Part shown: piece by piece, positions 16,623 to 25,738 of the stretch
Position numbering within the stretch: position 1 is the stretch's first letter
Layout of the letters: each line of letters begins with the position of its first letter
NCBI RefSeq assembly: GCF_050030965.1
Contig: NZ_CP188297.1
Location: 1,488,001-1,552,000, forward strand
Direction: 5' to 3'
Length of the DNA: 64,000 nucleotides
From: Glutamicibacter sp002979865
GTDB taxonomy: Bacteria > Actinomycetota > Actinomycetes > Actinomycetales > Micrococcaceae
Notes under the pieces: generated by a model
Told to the model about the DNA's origin: nothing
What the model saw: the letters and a program-made list of their open reading frames with translations, nothing else
Databases searched by the model: none
Position numbers and translations under genes: made by a program

Positions 16623-18017
16623 CCGAAGTGCAAACCGCACCGGTGCCTCGGCGCAATCTTCGAGCTGCTGCTGGTGCTGCTGGCCCTCTGCGTGGGCGGT
16701 GCCGCGTTCTATCTGGTGGGCAGCTCCACCGAGGATGTCGACAACACCGACTTCTACGTGCAGATGGGCATCCTGGCGGCACTATCCCTGACGGTTCATG
16801 TGCTGCTGCGCATCTTCGCCAAATATGCCGATCCAGTAATACTTCCGATTACGATTGCGTTGAACTCCCTTGGCTTAGCCATGATTCACCGCATTGACCT
16901 GGCTAAAGGAACGTCCCAGTCGGCGCGCCAGCTGCTCTGGACTGCCATTGCCATCGTCATTGCTTCGGTCGTTCTCTGGGCAATCAAGGACCACCGCCTG
17001 CTGCGTCGGTTTACCTATATCGCCCTGCTGCTATCGGTCGTATTGCTCCTGCTTCCGTTGATTCCCAAACTGGGTGTCACGATCAACGGTGCCCGCATTT
17101 GGATCCGCATGGGCATGTTCTCGCTGCAGCCAGGCGAACTCGCGAAGATCACCTTGTCGATCTTCTTCGCCGGTTATCTCTCGTCGAACCGCGACTTGAT
17201 CCTGATGGCTGGCCGCAAGTTCGGACCGCTGCAGCTGCCCCGCCTGCGGGATATGGCTCCGATGGTTATCGCTTGGCTGCTCTCCATCGGCGTGCTCGTG
17301 GTGCAGCGAGACCTCGGTTCCGCGATCCTCTTCTTCGGCCTGTTCATCGTGATGATCTACGTGGCAACCGCGCGTATTTCCTGGGTGCTCATCGGTGCCT
17401 TGATGGTTGTCGCCGGAGGCATCGTCGCGGGCCTGACCATGGGCCACGTGACCCGCCGCCTGGACGTCTGGCTCAACGCCTTTGACCCTGCGATCTACCA
17501 GGCCAAGGGTGGCAGCATGCAGATCGTAGAAGGCTTATTCGGCATGGCTGACGGTGGCTTGTTCGGCACCGGCCTGGGCGCGGGTTCCCCCTACCGTGTT
17601 CCGCTGGCCAACTCCGACATGATCATTGCCTCCTTCGGCGAAGAAATTGGCCTGATCGGCGTGGCCGCGATCATCCTGCTCTACATGCTGCTGGTCTCCC
17701 GTGGCTTGCGGGCCGCCTTGGGCTCGGCCGATACCTTCGGCAAGCTACTGGCTGCAGGCCTGTCCTTCACCCTGGGCCTGCAATGCATCGTGATCATCGG
17801 AGGCGTCACCCGGCTGATCCCGCTGACCGGCCTGGCAACGCCATTTATGGCCGCCGGCGGCTCATCGCTGCTGGCGAACTGGATCATCATCGCGTTGCTG
17901 CTCCTGATCTCCCACAACTCGCGCCGCCCGAAGACTGGCGGCGTAGGACCAACCGATGAATTTGCAAGTGCCAGCACGGCCCTTACCTCCAGCACCAAGG
18001 CGGTGACGAAAAAGTGA
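16619..18017 (+). CDS. rodA: RodA/FtsW SEDS peptidoglycan glycosyltransferase, apparent +1 frameshift near codon 13
   Basis: The start ATG at 16619 overlaps the pstP stop (ATGA) and reads MTEVQTAPVPRRN. The rest, over 440 residues with about ten membrane helices and SEDS motifs (QRDLGSA, FGEEIGLIG), lies one base further on. Removing one base at 16657/16658 in AATCTTCGAG restores RRNFELLLVLLALC and a 465-residue protein. As it stands, only an internal GTG at 16674 could start the long frame, trimming helix 1. The site CTT CGA recalls the prfB +1 slip codon CTT. A sequencing error, a real mutation or programmed slippage are all open. The protein elongates glycan strands with the adjacent PbpA. 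Confidence 0.85.
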
Positions 18018-19474
18018 ATCATGCAATCAAGCGCGTTTGGGTTGCGCTAACCGTCCTGTTCGTCATCTGCCTGGGTGGACTGAGCTACATCCAGTTCTTC
18101 GACGCCAAGCCGCTCTCGGAGAATGCGCTGAACAAGCGCGAACTCTACCGCGAGTTCGACCTGCCCCGCGGCGCGATCCTGGTCGACGGCAAGCCGATTG
18201 CCGAATCCGTTCCGACCGATGATGGCCAGTTCGAATTCCAGCGTGTTTACCACGACGCGAAAACCTACGCCCACCTGACTGGCTACTATTCGCTCGCGAA
18301 TGGCACCACCCAGCTCGAATCGCAGCTGAACGACTGGCTGACCGGCACGAGCTCGGATCTGCTCTTTGACCGCTTGTCGGCCATGTTCACCGGTACCCGT
18401 TCCGAAGGCGCCTCGGTTGAGCTGACCATTGACGGGCAGTTGCAGAAGACTGCCTTCGAAGCGATTCCTGACGACTTGAAGGCCACGATCATCGTGACCA
18501 ATCCGAAGACCGGTGACATCCTGGCGATGGCTTCCAAGCCAAGCTACAACACCAACCTGCTGGCGGTGCACTCGACCTCCCAGGCGGCCCAGAACCTGAA
18601 GGACATCAGCAACACCGACGGCTTGAGCCCCTACCGGAACCCGGCCATCAGCAACCCGGTGACCCCAGGTTCCTCGTTCAAGATCCTCAGCACCGTTGCG
18701 GCCCTGGAATCAGGCAAGTTCGATATGGAAACCCCCATCGACAATCCGGTGTCGGTGAATTATCCGCATTCGACTAGGCAGATGAACAACTTCAGTGAGG
18801 GCATCTGCGCGCGCGATACCCGGGCAAAGCTCGAGTTCATCTTTGCCCAGAGCTGCAACACCCCGTTCATGGAAATCAGCCAAACCGTCGGGAAGGATGC
18901 CTTCACCGAGGTTGCCGAACGCTTCGGCTACGGGCAGCAGCTGAGCATCCCGCAGAATGTTGTTCCAAGCGAGTTCCCTTCTGCTGAGGCCAATGAAGCG
19001 CAGATGGCGCAGATGGCAATCGGCGAATGGGAAAACAAGGCTACTCCGCTGCAGATGAACATGGCCGCCATGGCCATCGCCAATGACGGCGTGATCATGA
19101 AGCCGAATTTGATCGGCAAGGTCATCGCGCCGGATCTTCGAGTTATCGAGGACCCGAAGCCGGAGAAGTTCTCCACGGCCACCACCCCGGAAGTTGCCGA
19201 ACAGCTCACCGAGCTGATGGAAGGCCCGGTTGTGAGCGGTACGGCCATGAATGCCCGCGTTCCCGGCGTGGATTTCCGAGCCAAGACCGGCACCTCGCAG
19301 CGACCGTCAGAGAACGGAGTCCGCATGGTGAACTCCTGGATGACCGGTTTCGCACCGGCCGATGATCCGCAGGTTGCCATCACGGTCAATATTCAAGACG
19401 TAGATTACAACACCGGCCACAACACGGCAGGTGCACTTATGAAGACGATGTTAGAGGCGGTGTTCAACAAGTGA
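18014..19474 (+). CDS. pbpA: penicillin-binding transpeptidase PbpA
   Basis: A 486-residue class B PBP. It starts at a GTG overlapping the rodA stop. An N-terminal membrane anchor (about 8-28) is followed by a short dimerisation region and the transpeptidase domain, with SSFK (catalytic Ser220, K223), SCN (280-282) and KTG (424-426). It cross-links peptidoglycan as partner of the RodA-type synthase immediately upstream. Its last 4 bases overlap the pknA start (GTGA). Confidence 0.95.
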   Translation: MNHAIKRVWVALTVLFVICLGGLSYIQFFDAKPLSENALNKRELYREFDLPRGAILVDGKPIAESVPTDDGQFEFQRVYHDAKTYAHLTGYYSLANGTTQLESQLNDWLTGTSSDLLFDRLSAMFTGTRSEGASVELTIDGQLQKTAFEAIPDDLKATIIVTNPKTGDILAMASKPSYNTNLLAVHSTSQAAQNLKDISNTDGLSPYRNPAISNPVTPGSSFKILSTVAALESGKFDMETPIDNPVSVNYPHSTRQMNNFSEGICARDTRAKLEFIFAQSCNTPFMEISQTVGKDAFTEVAERFGYGQQLSIPQNVVPSEFPSAEANEAQMAQMAIGEWENKATPLQMNMAAMAIANDGVIMKPNLIGKVIAPDLRVIEDPKPEKFSTATTPEVAEQLTELMEGPVVSGTAMNARVPGVDFRAKTGTSQRPSENGVRMVNSWMTGFAPADDPQVAITVNIQDVDYNTGHNTAGALMKTMLEAVFNK

Positions 19475-21280
19475 GGCCAGTAACCGGCACCACCTTGGGC
19501 GGTCGTTACAAGCTGACCGACCGCATTGCGATCGGTGGCATGGGCGAAGTTTGGAAGGCACGAGACCAGGTCCTAGGACGTCTGGTAGCGATCAAGATCC
19601 TCAAAGAGGAATACACCGATAATGAGAGCTTCCTGACGCGTTTCCGCGTGGAAGCACGCCACACCGCGCTGCTGAACCACCCTGGCATCGCTGGCGTCTT
19701 CGACTACGGCGAGGAACAGGGCTCCGCCTATCTGGTGATGGAACTGGTTCCCGGCCCGCCGCTGTCCACCATTATCGAGCGCGAGCGCAAGCTCGACGTG
19801 GACCTGTACGCTCTCGCTGATCGCGCAGACCGCCCGCGCGCTGGCAGCAGCCCACGAGCACGGCCTGGTGCACCGCGATGTGAAGCCGGGTAACATCCTG
19901 GTGATGCCTTCGGGCGTCGTGAAGATCACCGACTTCGGCATTGCCCGGCTTGCTGACCAGGTTCCGCTGACCGCCACCGGGCAGGTAATGGGAACCGCCC
20001 AGTACTTGGCCCCGGAACAGGCCACCGGGCAGATCGCCACCGGCAGCTCTGACATCTACGCCTTGGGCGTGATCGGCTACGAGTGCCTGGCAGGACGCCG
20101 CCCGTTCACCGGCGAATCGCAGATCGCCATCGCCCTGGCACAGGTCAACGATGCTCCCCCGGCGCTGCCGGACACCATCCCGGCACCGGTACGCCAGCTG
20201 ATCATGTCGATGCTGGCCAAGAACCCGTCGGATCGCCCGAAGGACGCAACGGCGCTGGCGAAGGCCGCCGATGCACTGCGCTCCGGTGATACCAATACCG
20301 CGACCTTGGCCGTTCCCGGCATGCTGGCCACCGGTATCGCCACCGACGCAACTCAAGTGGTCAACATGGGTAACGACGCCACCCAGGTGGTGCCGCGTGC
20401 TGATTCCGCGCCGACAATGACCAATGCGATGCCAACCGTGGTGGAACCTGCCGGCGCTACCAGCGGTTTCTCCGGGTCCAGTGCCGCAGCCGGCGGATTC
20501 GATGACGAGGACGTGGATACCCAGGATCCGGCTGGCGAGGCCGGGGCCAAACGCAGCCCTTGGCTGGTCCCGCTGATCGTGATCATCGCGCTGGCCGCCG
20601 TGATTGCCTTGCTGGCGTGGCTGATCCCTGCCATGAGCAGCGACAAGGACAATCAGCCGACGGCTTCGGTCACGCAGAGCACCGATGTTTCCCAATCCCC
20701 TTCTCCGACCGAGGAATCCACCGATCCTTCGGAAGAAACCACCGAAGCATCGGAGACCTCCGAGTCCTCTTCCCCGACCCCGAGTGAAACCGTGACCTAC
20801 GTAGAGGTTCCGGCCTCGCTGGTGGGCCAGGATATCGACACCGTGACGGCAGAGCTTGAGGGCAAGGGCCTCGTCGTTGACGCGACCCCGCAGGAAACCA
20901 ATGAGTACGACCCACGCGAAGTCATTTCGCTGAACCCGACCGGCAGCGTCGAAAAGGGCGAAACCATTTCGATTACCTACGCCATGGCTCCCGAAACCGT
21001 TGGCGTTCCTTCGGTAACCGGCATGGGCTACGAAGCTGCGCAGAAGCGCATCCAGGACGCTGGGCTGGCCGTGGCCAAGGGCGAGGAACGCCATGACTCT
21101 TCGGTCGCTGGCACGGTGCTTGCGCAGGACGTTCCAGCCGGCAGCGAAGTAGAGCCGGGCACCACGGTGACCCTGGATATTTCCATGGGCCCAGAAGAAC
21201 CCGAAGCATCCGAGTCCGCTACCCCGTCGGCATCTGAATCCCCAGAAGCTGCAGAGCCGGACCAAAGCGAAGCGCCATGA
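19471..21280 (+). CDS. pknA: Ser/Thr protein kinase PknA with PASTA domains, apparent +1 frameshift at codon 113
   Basis: The frame from GTG 19471 encodes the kinase N-lobe (glycine loop IAIGGMGEV, VAIK with K42) up to VDL at residue 112, then goes out of frame. Skipping the extra base at 19807 (CTG-T-ACG) restores TLSLIAQTARALAAAHEHG and the catalytic loop HRD (134-136 in the repaired protein) and DFG (154-156). The repaired product has 602 residues with a membrane helix near 366-390 and two PASTA repeats plus a Ser/Glu tail. As given, no active kinase could be made. The cause may be a sequence error or a genuine lesion. It overlaps pknB by 4 bases. Confidence 0.85.
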
Positions 21281-23196
21281 GTGAAGTCGAAGCCTTGCCC
21301 CCCGGCTTGCCACGGTTGATCAACGATCGCTACGAGATCGAATCGCTGGTAGGCCGCGGCGGCATGGCGGATGTCTATCTTGCCACCGACCATGTGCTTT
21401 CGCGCAAGGTCGCGGTCAAGGTGCTGCGCCCGGATACCGCAAGCAACCCCATGGTGGTCAATCGATTCCGCCGTGAAGCCAAGGCCGTCGCGGGCCTGAG
21501 CCATCCGAATATCGTTGCCGTCTACGACACCGGCGAGCTGCCTGCTACCGATCATAGCCGTGAGCGCTTGCCCTTCATGGTCATGGAATACGTGACCGGC
21601 CGGACTCTGAAGCAGGTGATCGCTTCGGGCGATGTCGACGCTTCCTTCGCTGTGCACGTCACCCGCGGCGTATGCAATGCCCTGGATCATTCGCACAATA
21701 ACAATGTCGTCCACCGCGACATCAAGCCGGCCAACGTGATGGTGACCGATGCCGGCCACGTGAAGCTGATGGACTTCGGCATAGCCCGTGCCTTGGACAC
21801 ATCGGCGACAATGACGCAGACCGCCGCTGTGGTGGGAACCGCCCAGTACTTCTCTCCTGAGCAGGCACGCGGCGAACAGGTCGATTTCCGTTCGGATATC
21901 TACTCTGTTGGCTGCCTGTTCTACGAGCTGATGACCCAGCGCCCCCCGTTCACCGGTGATTCGCCGGTTTCGGTCGCGTACCAGCACGTTGGCGAGATTC
22001 CGTCAGCGCCCAGCGAGGTCAAGCACGACGTTGACCCGATCTTCGACCCGATCGTTTCCAAGGTTCTGTCCAAGGAACGCGATGACCGTTTCCAGAGCGC
22101 AGGCGCTTTCGCGGCTGCGTTGGAAGATGCACTGAACGGCATTGAATTCCATGATGACGAACCGGCACCATCAACCTACACCTTGCCGATATACGGCATG
22201 CACGGCGAGACTGAAACCGGGTTCATCGCGCAGTCAGCGCCAGGCACCAGCCAGCACCCGGTCTTCGTCGAAGATGAGGCTCCCGAGGCCCCTGCACGGC
22301 ACAAGTCCAACCGCGGCCTGATCATCCTGCTGACCATCATTGCCCTGATCGCTGTGGGTATCGCCAGTTTCCTGGTGATCCGCTCGATCCAGGCCGAGGC
22401 TGAAAAGCGTGCCCCAGTTGCTGTGCCCAAGGTCCTGGAGATGTCCGAAGACGACGCACGTGAATTGCTGCGCGATTCCACCTTCCAGGTGCGTGTAGAG
22501 CGGGAATTCAGTGATGAAGTAGAGCAGGGCAAGGCGACCCGAACCGACCCGGCAGAAGGGTCCATGGTTTCCAAGGAATCCACGGTTGCGCTGTTCATTT
22601 CCGATGGTTCGGAACAGCGCACGATTCCCAAGGATCTGGCGAACCAGTCCGAGACGGCTGCCCGCGATGCCCTGCGTGAAGCTGGCCTCGAAGTGGGTGA
22701 AGTCAGCCGGGAGAACTCTGCAACCATTCCAACCGACTGGGTTATTGGCACCAGCCCGGAGCTGGGCTCCAAGGTGAAGGCCGGCAGCGAAGTCGACCTG
22801 ATCCTTTCTACCGGCATGGTGACCGTTCCGGTCGTTACCGAGATGAGCCGTGAGGAAGCTGAAGAGAAGCTCTCTGCGGACGACATCGGGTTGGAAGTTC
22901 AGTTCGATGAGGTGGCAACCGACGACTACCCTGAGGGAACCTTGTTCAAGCAGTCCCCCGAGGCCTCCGAGGACGTGGCTCAGGGAAGCCTGGTGAAGAT
23001 TTCTGTGGCCAAGGCTCCGCCGGCACCAGAACCAAGTGAAGAACCATCGCCCAGCGAGACCGAATCTCCAGATTCAGAAGAATCCGATGATCCGTCCGAC
23101 AGTGCTTCGCCTACCAGTGACGCTCCGGCTCCTTCCAATGGGAACGGCCCGCCAGATCGGACTAACCCGCCACGGGAAAACGGGCGCGACCGATAG
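21277..23196 (+). CDS. pknB: Ser/Thr protein kinase PknB with PASTA domains
   Basis: A 639-residue receptor kinase. The kinase domain covers about 18-280: GRGGMADV loop, K48 in VAVK, HRD at 146-148, DFG from D166, and GTAQYFSPEQ. A single membrane helix spans about 347-369. Three extracellular PASTA repeats follow, roughly 380-585, with a C-terminal Pro/Ser/Glu-rich tail. PASTA domains sense muropeptides/lipid II. The kinase controls wall synthesis through FhaA, MurJ and other targets. It is the last gene of the operon and intact. Confidence 0.96.
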   Translation: MSEVEALPPGLPRLINDRYEIESLVGRGGMADVYLATDHVLSRKVAVKVLRPDTASNPMVVNRFRREAKAVAGLSHPNIVAVYDTGELPATDHSRERLPFMVMEYVTGRTLKQVIASGDVDASFAVHVTRGVCNALDHSHNNNVVHRDIKPANVMVTDAGHVKLMDFGIARALDTSATMTQTAAVVGTAQYFSPEQARGEQVDFRSDIYSVGCLFYELMTQRPPFTGDSPVSVAYQHVGEIPSAPSEVKHDVDPIFDPIVSKVLSKERDDRFQSAGAFAAALEDALNGIEFHDDEPAPSTYTLPIYGMHGETETGFIAQSAPGTSQHPVFVEDEAPEAPARHKSNRGLIILLTIIALIAVGIASFLVIRSIQAEAEKRAPVAVPKVLEMSEDDARELLRDSTFQVRVEREFSDEVEQGKATRTDPAEGSMVSKESTVALFISDGSEQRTIPKDLANQSETAARDALREAGLEVGEVSRENSATIPTDWVIGTSPELGSKVKAGSEVDLILSTGMVTVPVVTEMSREEAEEKLSADDIGLEVQFDEVATDDYPEGTLFKQSPEASEDVAQGSLVKISVAKAPPAPEPSEEPSPSETESPDSEESDDPSDSASPTSDAPAPSNGNGPPDRTNPPRENGRDR

Positions 23197-23205
23197 GCTG
23201 CTAGG

Positions 23206-23850
23206 CTACTCTCCGCTGAAGAGCGGGCTCAGGGTCGTGGCCTTCTTGGCTGCCCCCTGAAGTCCTACGAATTCCAGCCAATTGCCCAGCATCTGGTATC
23301 CCTGCTCGGTCAGCACCGACTCTGGGTGGTACTGCAGGCCCCATAGTGGTGCTTCCCGGTGCGCCAGCCCCATGATGACTCCCCCGGCGGTAGCAGCGAT
23401 GATTTCAAGCTCAGCAGGGATGCTCTCGCGTACGGCTGCCAGGGAGTGGTAGCGCGTTGCGGTGAAGGGGTTGGCTACCTGGTTGAAGACCGGGTGGTTT
23501 TCGTGGCTCACCAGCGAGGTCTTGCCGTGCATTAGTTCTTCGGCGTGCGTGACCGTGCCGCCATAGGCTTCAGCGAGCGCCTGATGCCCAAGGCAGACAC
23601 CGAGCATTGGCTTGCGCTGCTGCCCGCACCACTTGATCAGATCGATGCTGACACCCGCTCCTGCAGGCTCGCCCGGGCCCGGGGAGATCAGCACACCGTC
23701 GTATTCCGCAGCCAACTTGGTTGCTTCCCCAACGCTCAAATCGTCGTTGCGGTATACGGTGGTTTCCGCGCCCAGCTCCTGCAGGTAACCCACGAGGGTG
23801 TACACAAAGCTGTCGTAATTATCGATCACGAGGATCCTGGTGCTGCTCAC
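23206..23850 (-). CDS. anthranilate/aminodeoxychorismate synthase glutamine amidotransferase (TrpG/PabA)
   Basis: A 214-residue class I amidotransferase. The GTG at 23850 is chosen because it overlaps the stop of the upstream small gene (GTGA) and gives the standard start VSSTRILVIDNYDSF. The nucleophile is C86 in LGVCLGHQ, with the His-Glu in QYHPESV near 173. It supplies ammonia to TrpE or PabB. Placement beside pknB is conserved in actinobacteria, where the subunit may serve both folate and tryptophan synthesis, so I leave the symbol open. It converges on pknB with a 9-base gap. Confidence 0.92.
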   Translation of the reverse strand: MSSTRILVIDNYDSFVYTLVGYLQELGAETTVYRNDDLSVGEATKLAAEYDGVLISPGPGEPAGAGVSIDLIKWCGQQRKPMLGVCLGHQALAEAYGGTVTHAEELMHGKTSLVSHENHPVFNQVANPFTATRYHSLAAVRESIPAELEIIAATAGGVIMGLAHREAPLWGLQYHPESVLTEQGYQMLGNWLEFVGLQGAAKKATTLSPLFSGE

Positions 23851-24017
23851 GGGGTGCTCTGGCCAATCGTTGAATCGGTGAATGGGCTGATGTACTGGTT
23901 CAGCCATGGGAAAACGTACATCATCAGTAATAGCACGATCGCGGCAATGAGAATCAATGCTTCAAAAATACGAAGCCACAAAGGGCCGGGCAGATTTCTA
24001 AATATCCAGGCGTACAT
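23847..24017 (-). CDS. small conserved membrane protein between sortase and pabA/trpG
   Basis: A 56-residue ORF, with AGGAGA 6 bases upstream of ATG 24017. It reads MYAWIFRNLPGPLWLRIFEA, then a hydrophobic helix of about 20 residues ending MMYVFPWLN, then a short polar tail. A small ORF with a similar IFRxLPGP start occurs at this position in other actinobacteria (from memory). The stop overlaps the GTG of the amidotransferase gene, and the start is 9 bases after the sortase stop, so the three are one transcript. Function unknown. Confidence 0.82.
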   Translation of the reverse strand: MYAWIFRNLPGPLWLRIFEALILIAAIVLLLMMYVFPWLNQYISPFTDSTIGQSTP

Positions 24018-24025
24018 CTCTTCTC

Positions 24026-24799
24026 CTAGCTCGTTGCGTCGATGACCATGTCACGGATTTCCTTCGGCGGACCTGCATCCAGAGGACGCCAATCGGTGAG
24101 TTCCGAATACGCGATCATGCGTTGCTGGGTCGAGTACTTCGGATGGCAGGTGGTCATGGTCAAGATGGACTTCGTTGGTTCCACTCCCCACTGGTGCGGG
24201 GTAGGCAACAGGACATCGCCATTGGATGGAGCCACAATCTCGGTGGCGTACCAGGTGTAGGTGTAATACCCCTGTGCAGTCTGCAGATAGATCTTGTCGC
24301 CGTCTTGCAGCTTGTCAATATCCCAGAAGACCTGGCCATGGGTCTGGCGGTGGGCCGCTACGGCGAAGTTGCCCAGCTCCCCCGGTTGCTGCGTGGTCGG
24401 GTAATAGCCAATGCCGAGGTTATCGATCACGTGGTCTTCCACTCCGTAGGTCACCGGGTGGTGCGATCCGCTAGCGCCAAAGCGCGGGAAATACATGATC
24501 CCGAAAGTTTCTCCGGGAGCCAATTCCGTGACCGGAGCCGGACCGTAGTCCTTCTCCTCTTCCTCCTCGTTGCCTTCCGGCACCACGACCTCGCCAAGTT
24601 CTTGCACGAGGTTTGCGGTGACTTCCTTCTGGGCCTGGGCCGAGTCGATATTCGTCCACCACAGTTCCCACACCACGTAGAGCATCAGCAAGATGCCAAG
24701 GGTGATCAGCAGTTCGCCAAAGAATCCGGCAATACGGTTTCCTGCCGACGGTCGTCGGTGCTGCATGCGACGTCCCTGCGCAGTGGCTGATCGGTTCAC
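24026..24799 (-). CDS. srtE: class E sortase
   Basis: A 257-residue sortase. GTG 24799 is preferred over ATG 24844 because AAGGAG stands 10 bases before it. It has an N-terminal basic segment and one membrane helix (about 25-45), then an acidic linker with a run of five Glu. The catalytic domain has the His in AAHRQTHG, the Cys218 in TMTTCHPKY and the Arg in TQQRM. Class E enzymes anchor LAXTG-type surface proteins in high-G+C Gram-positives. No substrate with a sorting signal is seen in the window. Confidence 0.92.
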   Translation of the reverse strand: MNRSATAQGRRMQHRRPSAGNRIAGFFGELLITLGILLMLYVVWELWWTNIDSAQAQKEVTANLVQELGEVVVPEGNEEEEEKDYGPAPVTELAPGETFGIMYFPRFGASGSHHPVTYGVEDHVIDNLGIGYYPTTQQPGELGNFAVAAHRQTHGQVFWDIDKLQDGDKIYLQTAQGYYTYTWYATEIVAPSNGDVLLPTPHQWGVEPTKSILTMTTCHPKYSTQQRMIAYSELTDWRPLDAGPPKEIRDMVIDATS

Positions 24800-25020
24800 G
24801 GCGGTCTGGCTCCTTAAGGGAAAGAAATGCGCGAAATAGGTCAACTAAGATGGGTCGATACTGGCCAAAACCCAGAGTTCCAGCGGGTAACGGCTAGTAT
24901 GGAAGCTACGTAGGAATGCACTAAGCAGTTCTCAGCATTCTTGCACCCAAGCCTACCGGGAAGACCTGAAGGTCACCCACATTTACTACATTAAGCAGAT
25001 GAAGCCGAGGGAGCATTCGA

Positions 25021-25278
25021 GTGCCGGAGTCAAAGCCACGACGCAAGAAGAATTCACAGCCGCAGGAGACGCGCCAGAGCGCCCATGCCATCGATAAGCC
25101 GATGCCGGGCTGGTACAAGCCAGTCATGTTCGGACTGATGCTTCTGGGCTTGCTGTGGATCATCGTTTATTACGTTTCGCAGACCCTGTACCCGATTCCG
25201 AATATCGGCGGTTGGAACATCGTTGTCGGCTTCGGTATTGCGATGGTCGGCTTTTTCATGACAACGGGCTGGAAATAG
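25021..25278 (+). CDS. crgA: cell division protein CrgA
   Basis: An 85-residue protein starting at GTG. A basic N-terminus (PRRKKN) is followed by two membrane helices (about 33-53 and 62-82) joined by the QTLYPIPNIGGWN loop that typifies CrgA. It recruits wall-synthesis proteins such as FtsI and helps place the septum. It is divergent from the sortase and ends at a strong terminator. The 221-base space upstream contains no feature I can identify. Confidence 0.95.
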   Translation: MPESKPRRKKNSQPQETRQSAHAIDKPMPGWYKPVMFGLMLLGLLWIIVYYVSQTLYPIPNIGGWNIVVGFGIAMVGFFMTTGWK

Positions 25279-25284
25279 CCGTAT

Positions 25285-25312
25285 CGCCGGCCCCCTGCTG
25301 AGGGGGCCGGCG
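25285..25312. terminator. terminator between crgA and the guanidinium exporter gene
   Basis: A perfect 12-base stem CGCCGGCCCCCT / AGGGGGCCGGCG with a GCTG loop, followed on the plus strand by AAGTTGTTT. It separates two convergent genes and can serve both. Confidence 0.85.
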
Positions 25313-25338
25313 AAGTTGTTTAATGGCGGCTTTTGATA

Positions 25339-25656
25339 TTAGTGGCTGACGGCTTTCAAGCCGATGATGCAACCAACCAATCCGAGAATGAAGACCATCT
25401 TCAGTACGCTGAAGGCTTCCTGTCCGGTGGCCATCGAGTAAATGACGGCAAGCGAGGCTCCGATGCCTACCCAGATGGCATATGCAGTGCCGACGGGAAT
25501 TTCCTTCATGGCGTAGGCCAGTCCACCCATGGACACAACCAGCGCCGCGAAGAAGACGATGGTCGGAACGAGTTTGGAGAACCCCTCGCTCATGCCAAGA
25601 GCGATGGCCCATACCGCTTCGAATAGTCCGGAAACGATCAAAATTACCCAATGCAT
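25339..25656 (-). CDS. gdx: guanidinium exporter Gdx (SMR family, formerly SugE)
   Basis: A 105-residue small multidrug resistance protein with four membrane helices. The start MHWVIL at 25656 matches the family length; upstream codons to 25737 read through the riboswitch. The central Glu13 and W16 (LFEAVWAIALG) and KEIPVGTAYAIWVGIGA are those of the SugE/Gdx subgroup rather than EmrE. It exchanges guanidinium for two protons as an antiparallel dimer. The guanidine-III riboswitch 14 bases before the start supports this role. Confidence 0.92.
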   Translation of the reverse strand: MHWVILIVSGLFEAVWAIALGMSEGFSKLVPTIVFFAALVVSMGGLAYAMKEIPVGTAYAIWVGIGASLAVIYSMATGQEAFSVLKMVFILGLVGCIIGLKAVSH

Positions 25657-25670
25657 GCCAGATACTTTCT

Positions 25671-25712
25671 GGCCGTCTTGTCGCGCTCCGGGTACGGCTC
25701 CCTCGTCCGGGT
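25671..25712 (-). promoter_or_regulatory. guanidine-III (ykkC-III) riboswitch
   Basis: Read on the minus strand, the stretch contains CCGGACGAGGG, then GCCGTACCCGG, then GACAAGACGGC, in the order and spacing of the ykkC-III aptamer, a compact guanidine-binding pseudoknot. It ends 14 bases before the start codon of gdx, so ligand binding probably opens translation or blocks an overlapping hairpin. Confidence 0.85.
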
Positions 25713-25738
25713 CCAAGCAATGATTGCTGGTGACCACC

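Noticed and set aside
16619..16897. Separate 92-codon gene at the rodA start
   Set aside because: After 13 codons its sequence is Arg/Gly/Ala-rich out-of-frame rodA; only the first codons are real.
19772..21313. A 513-codon minus-strand frame opposite pknA
   Set aside because: Low-complexity Gly/His/Arg sequence, antisense to conserved kinase and PASTA codons.
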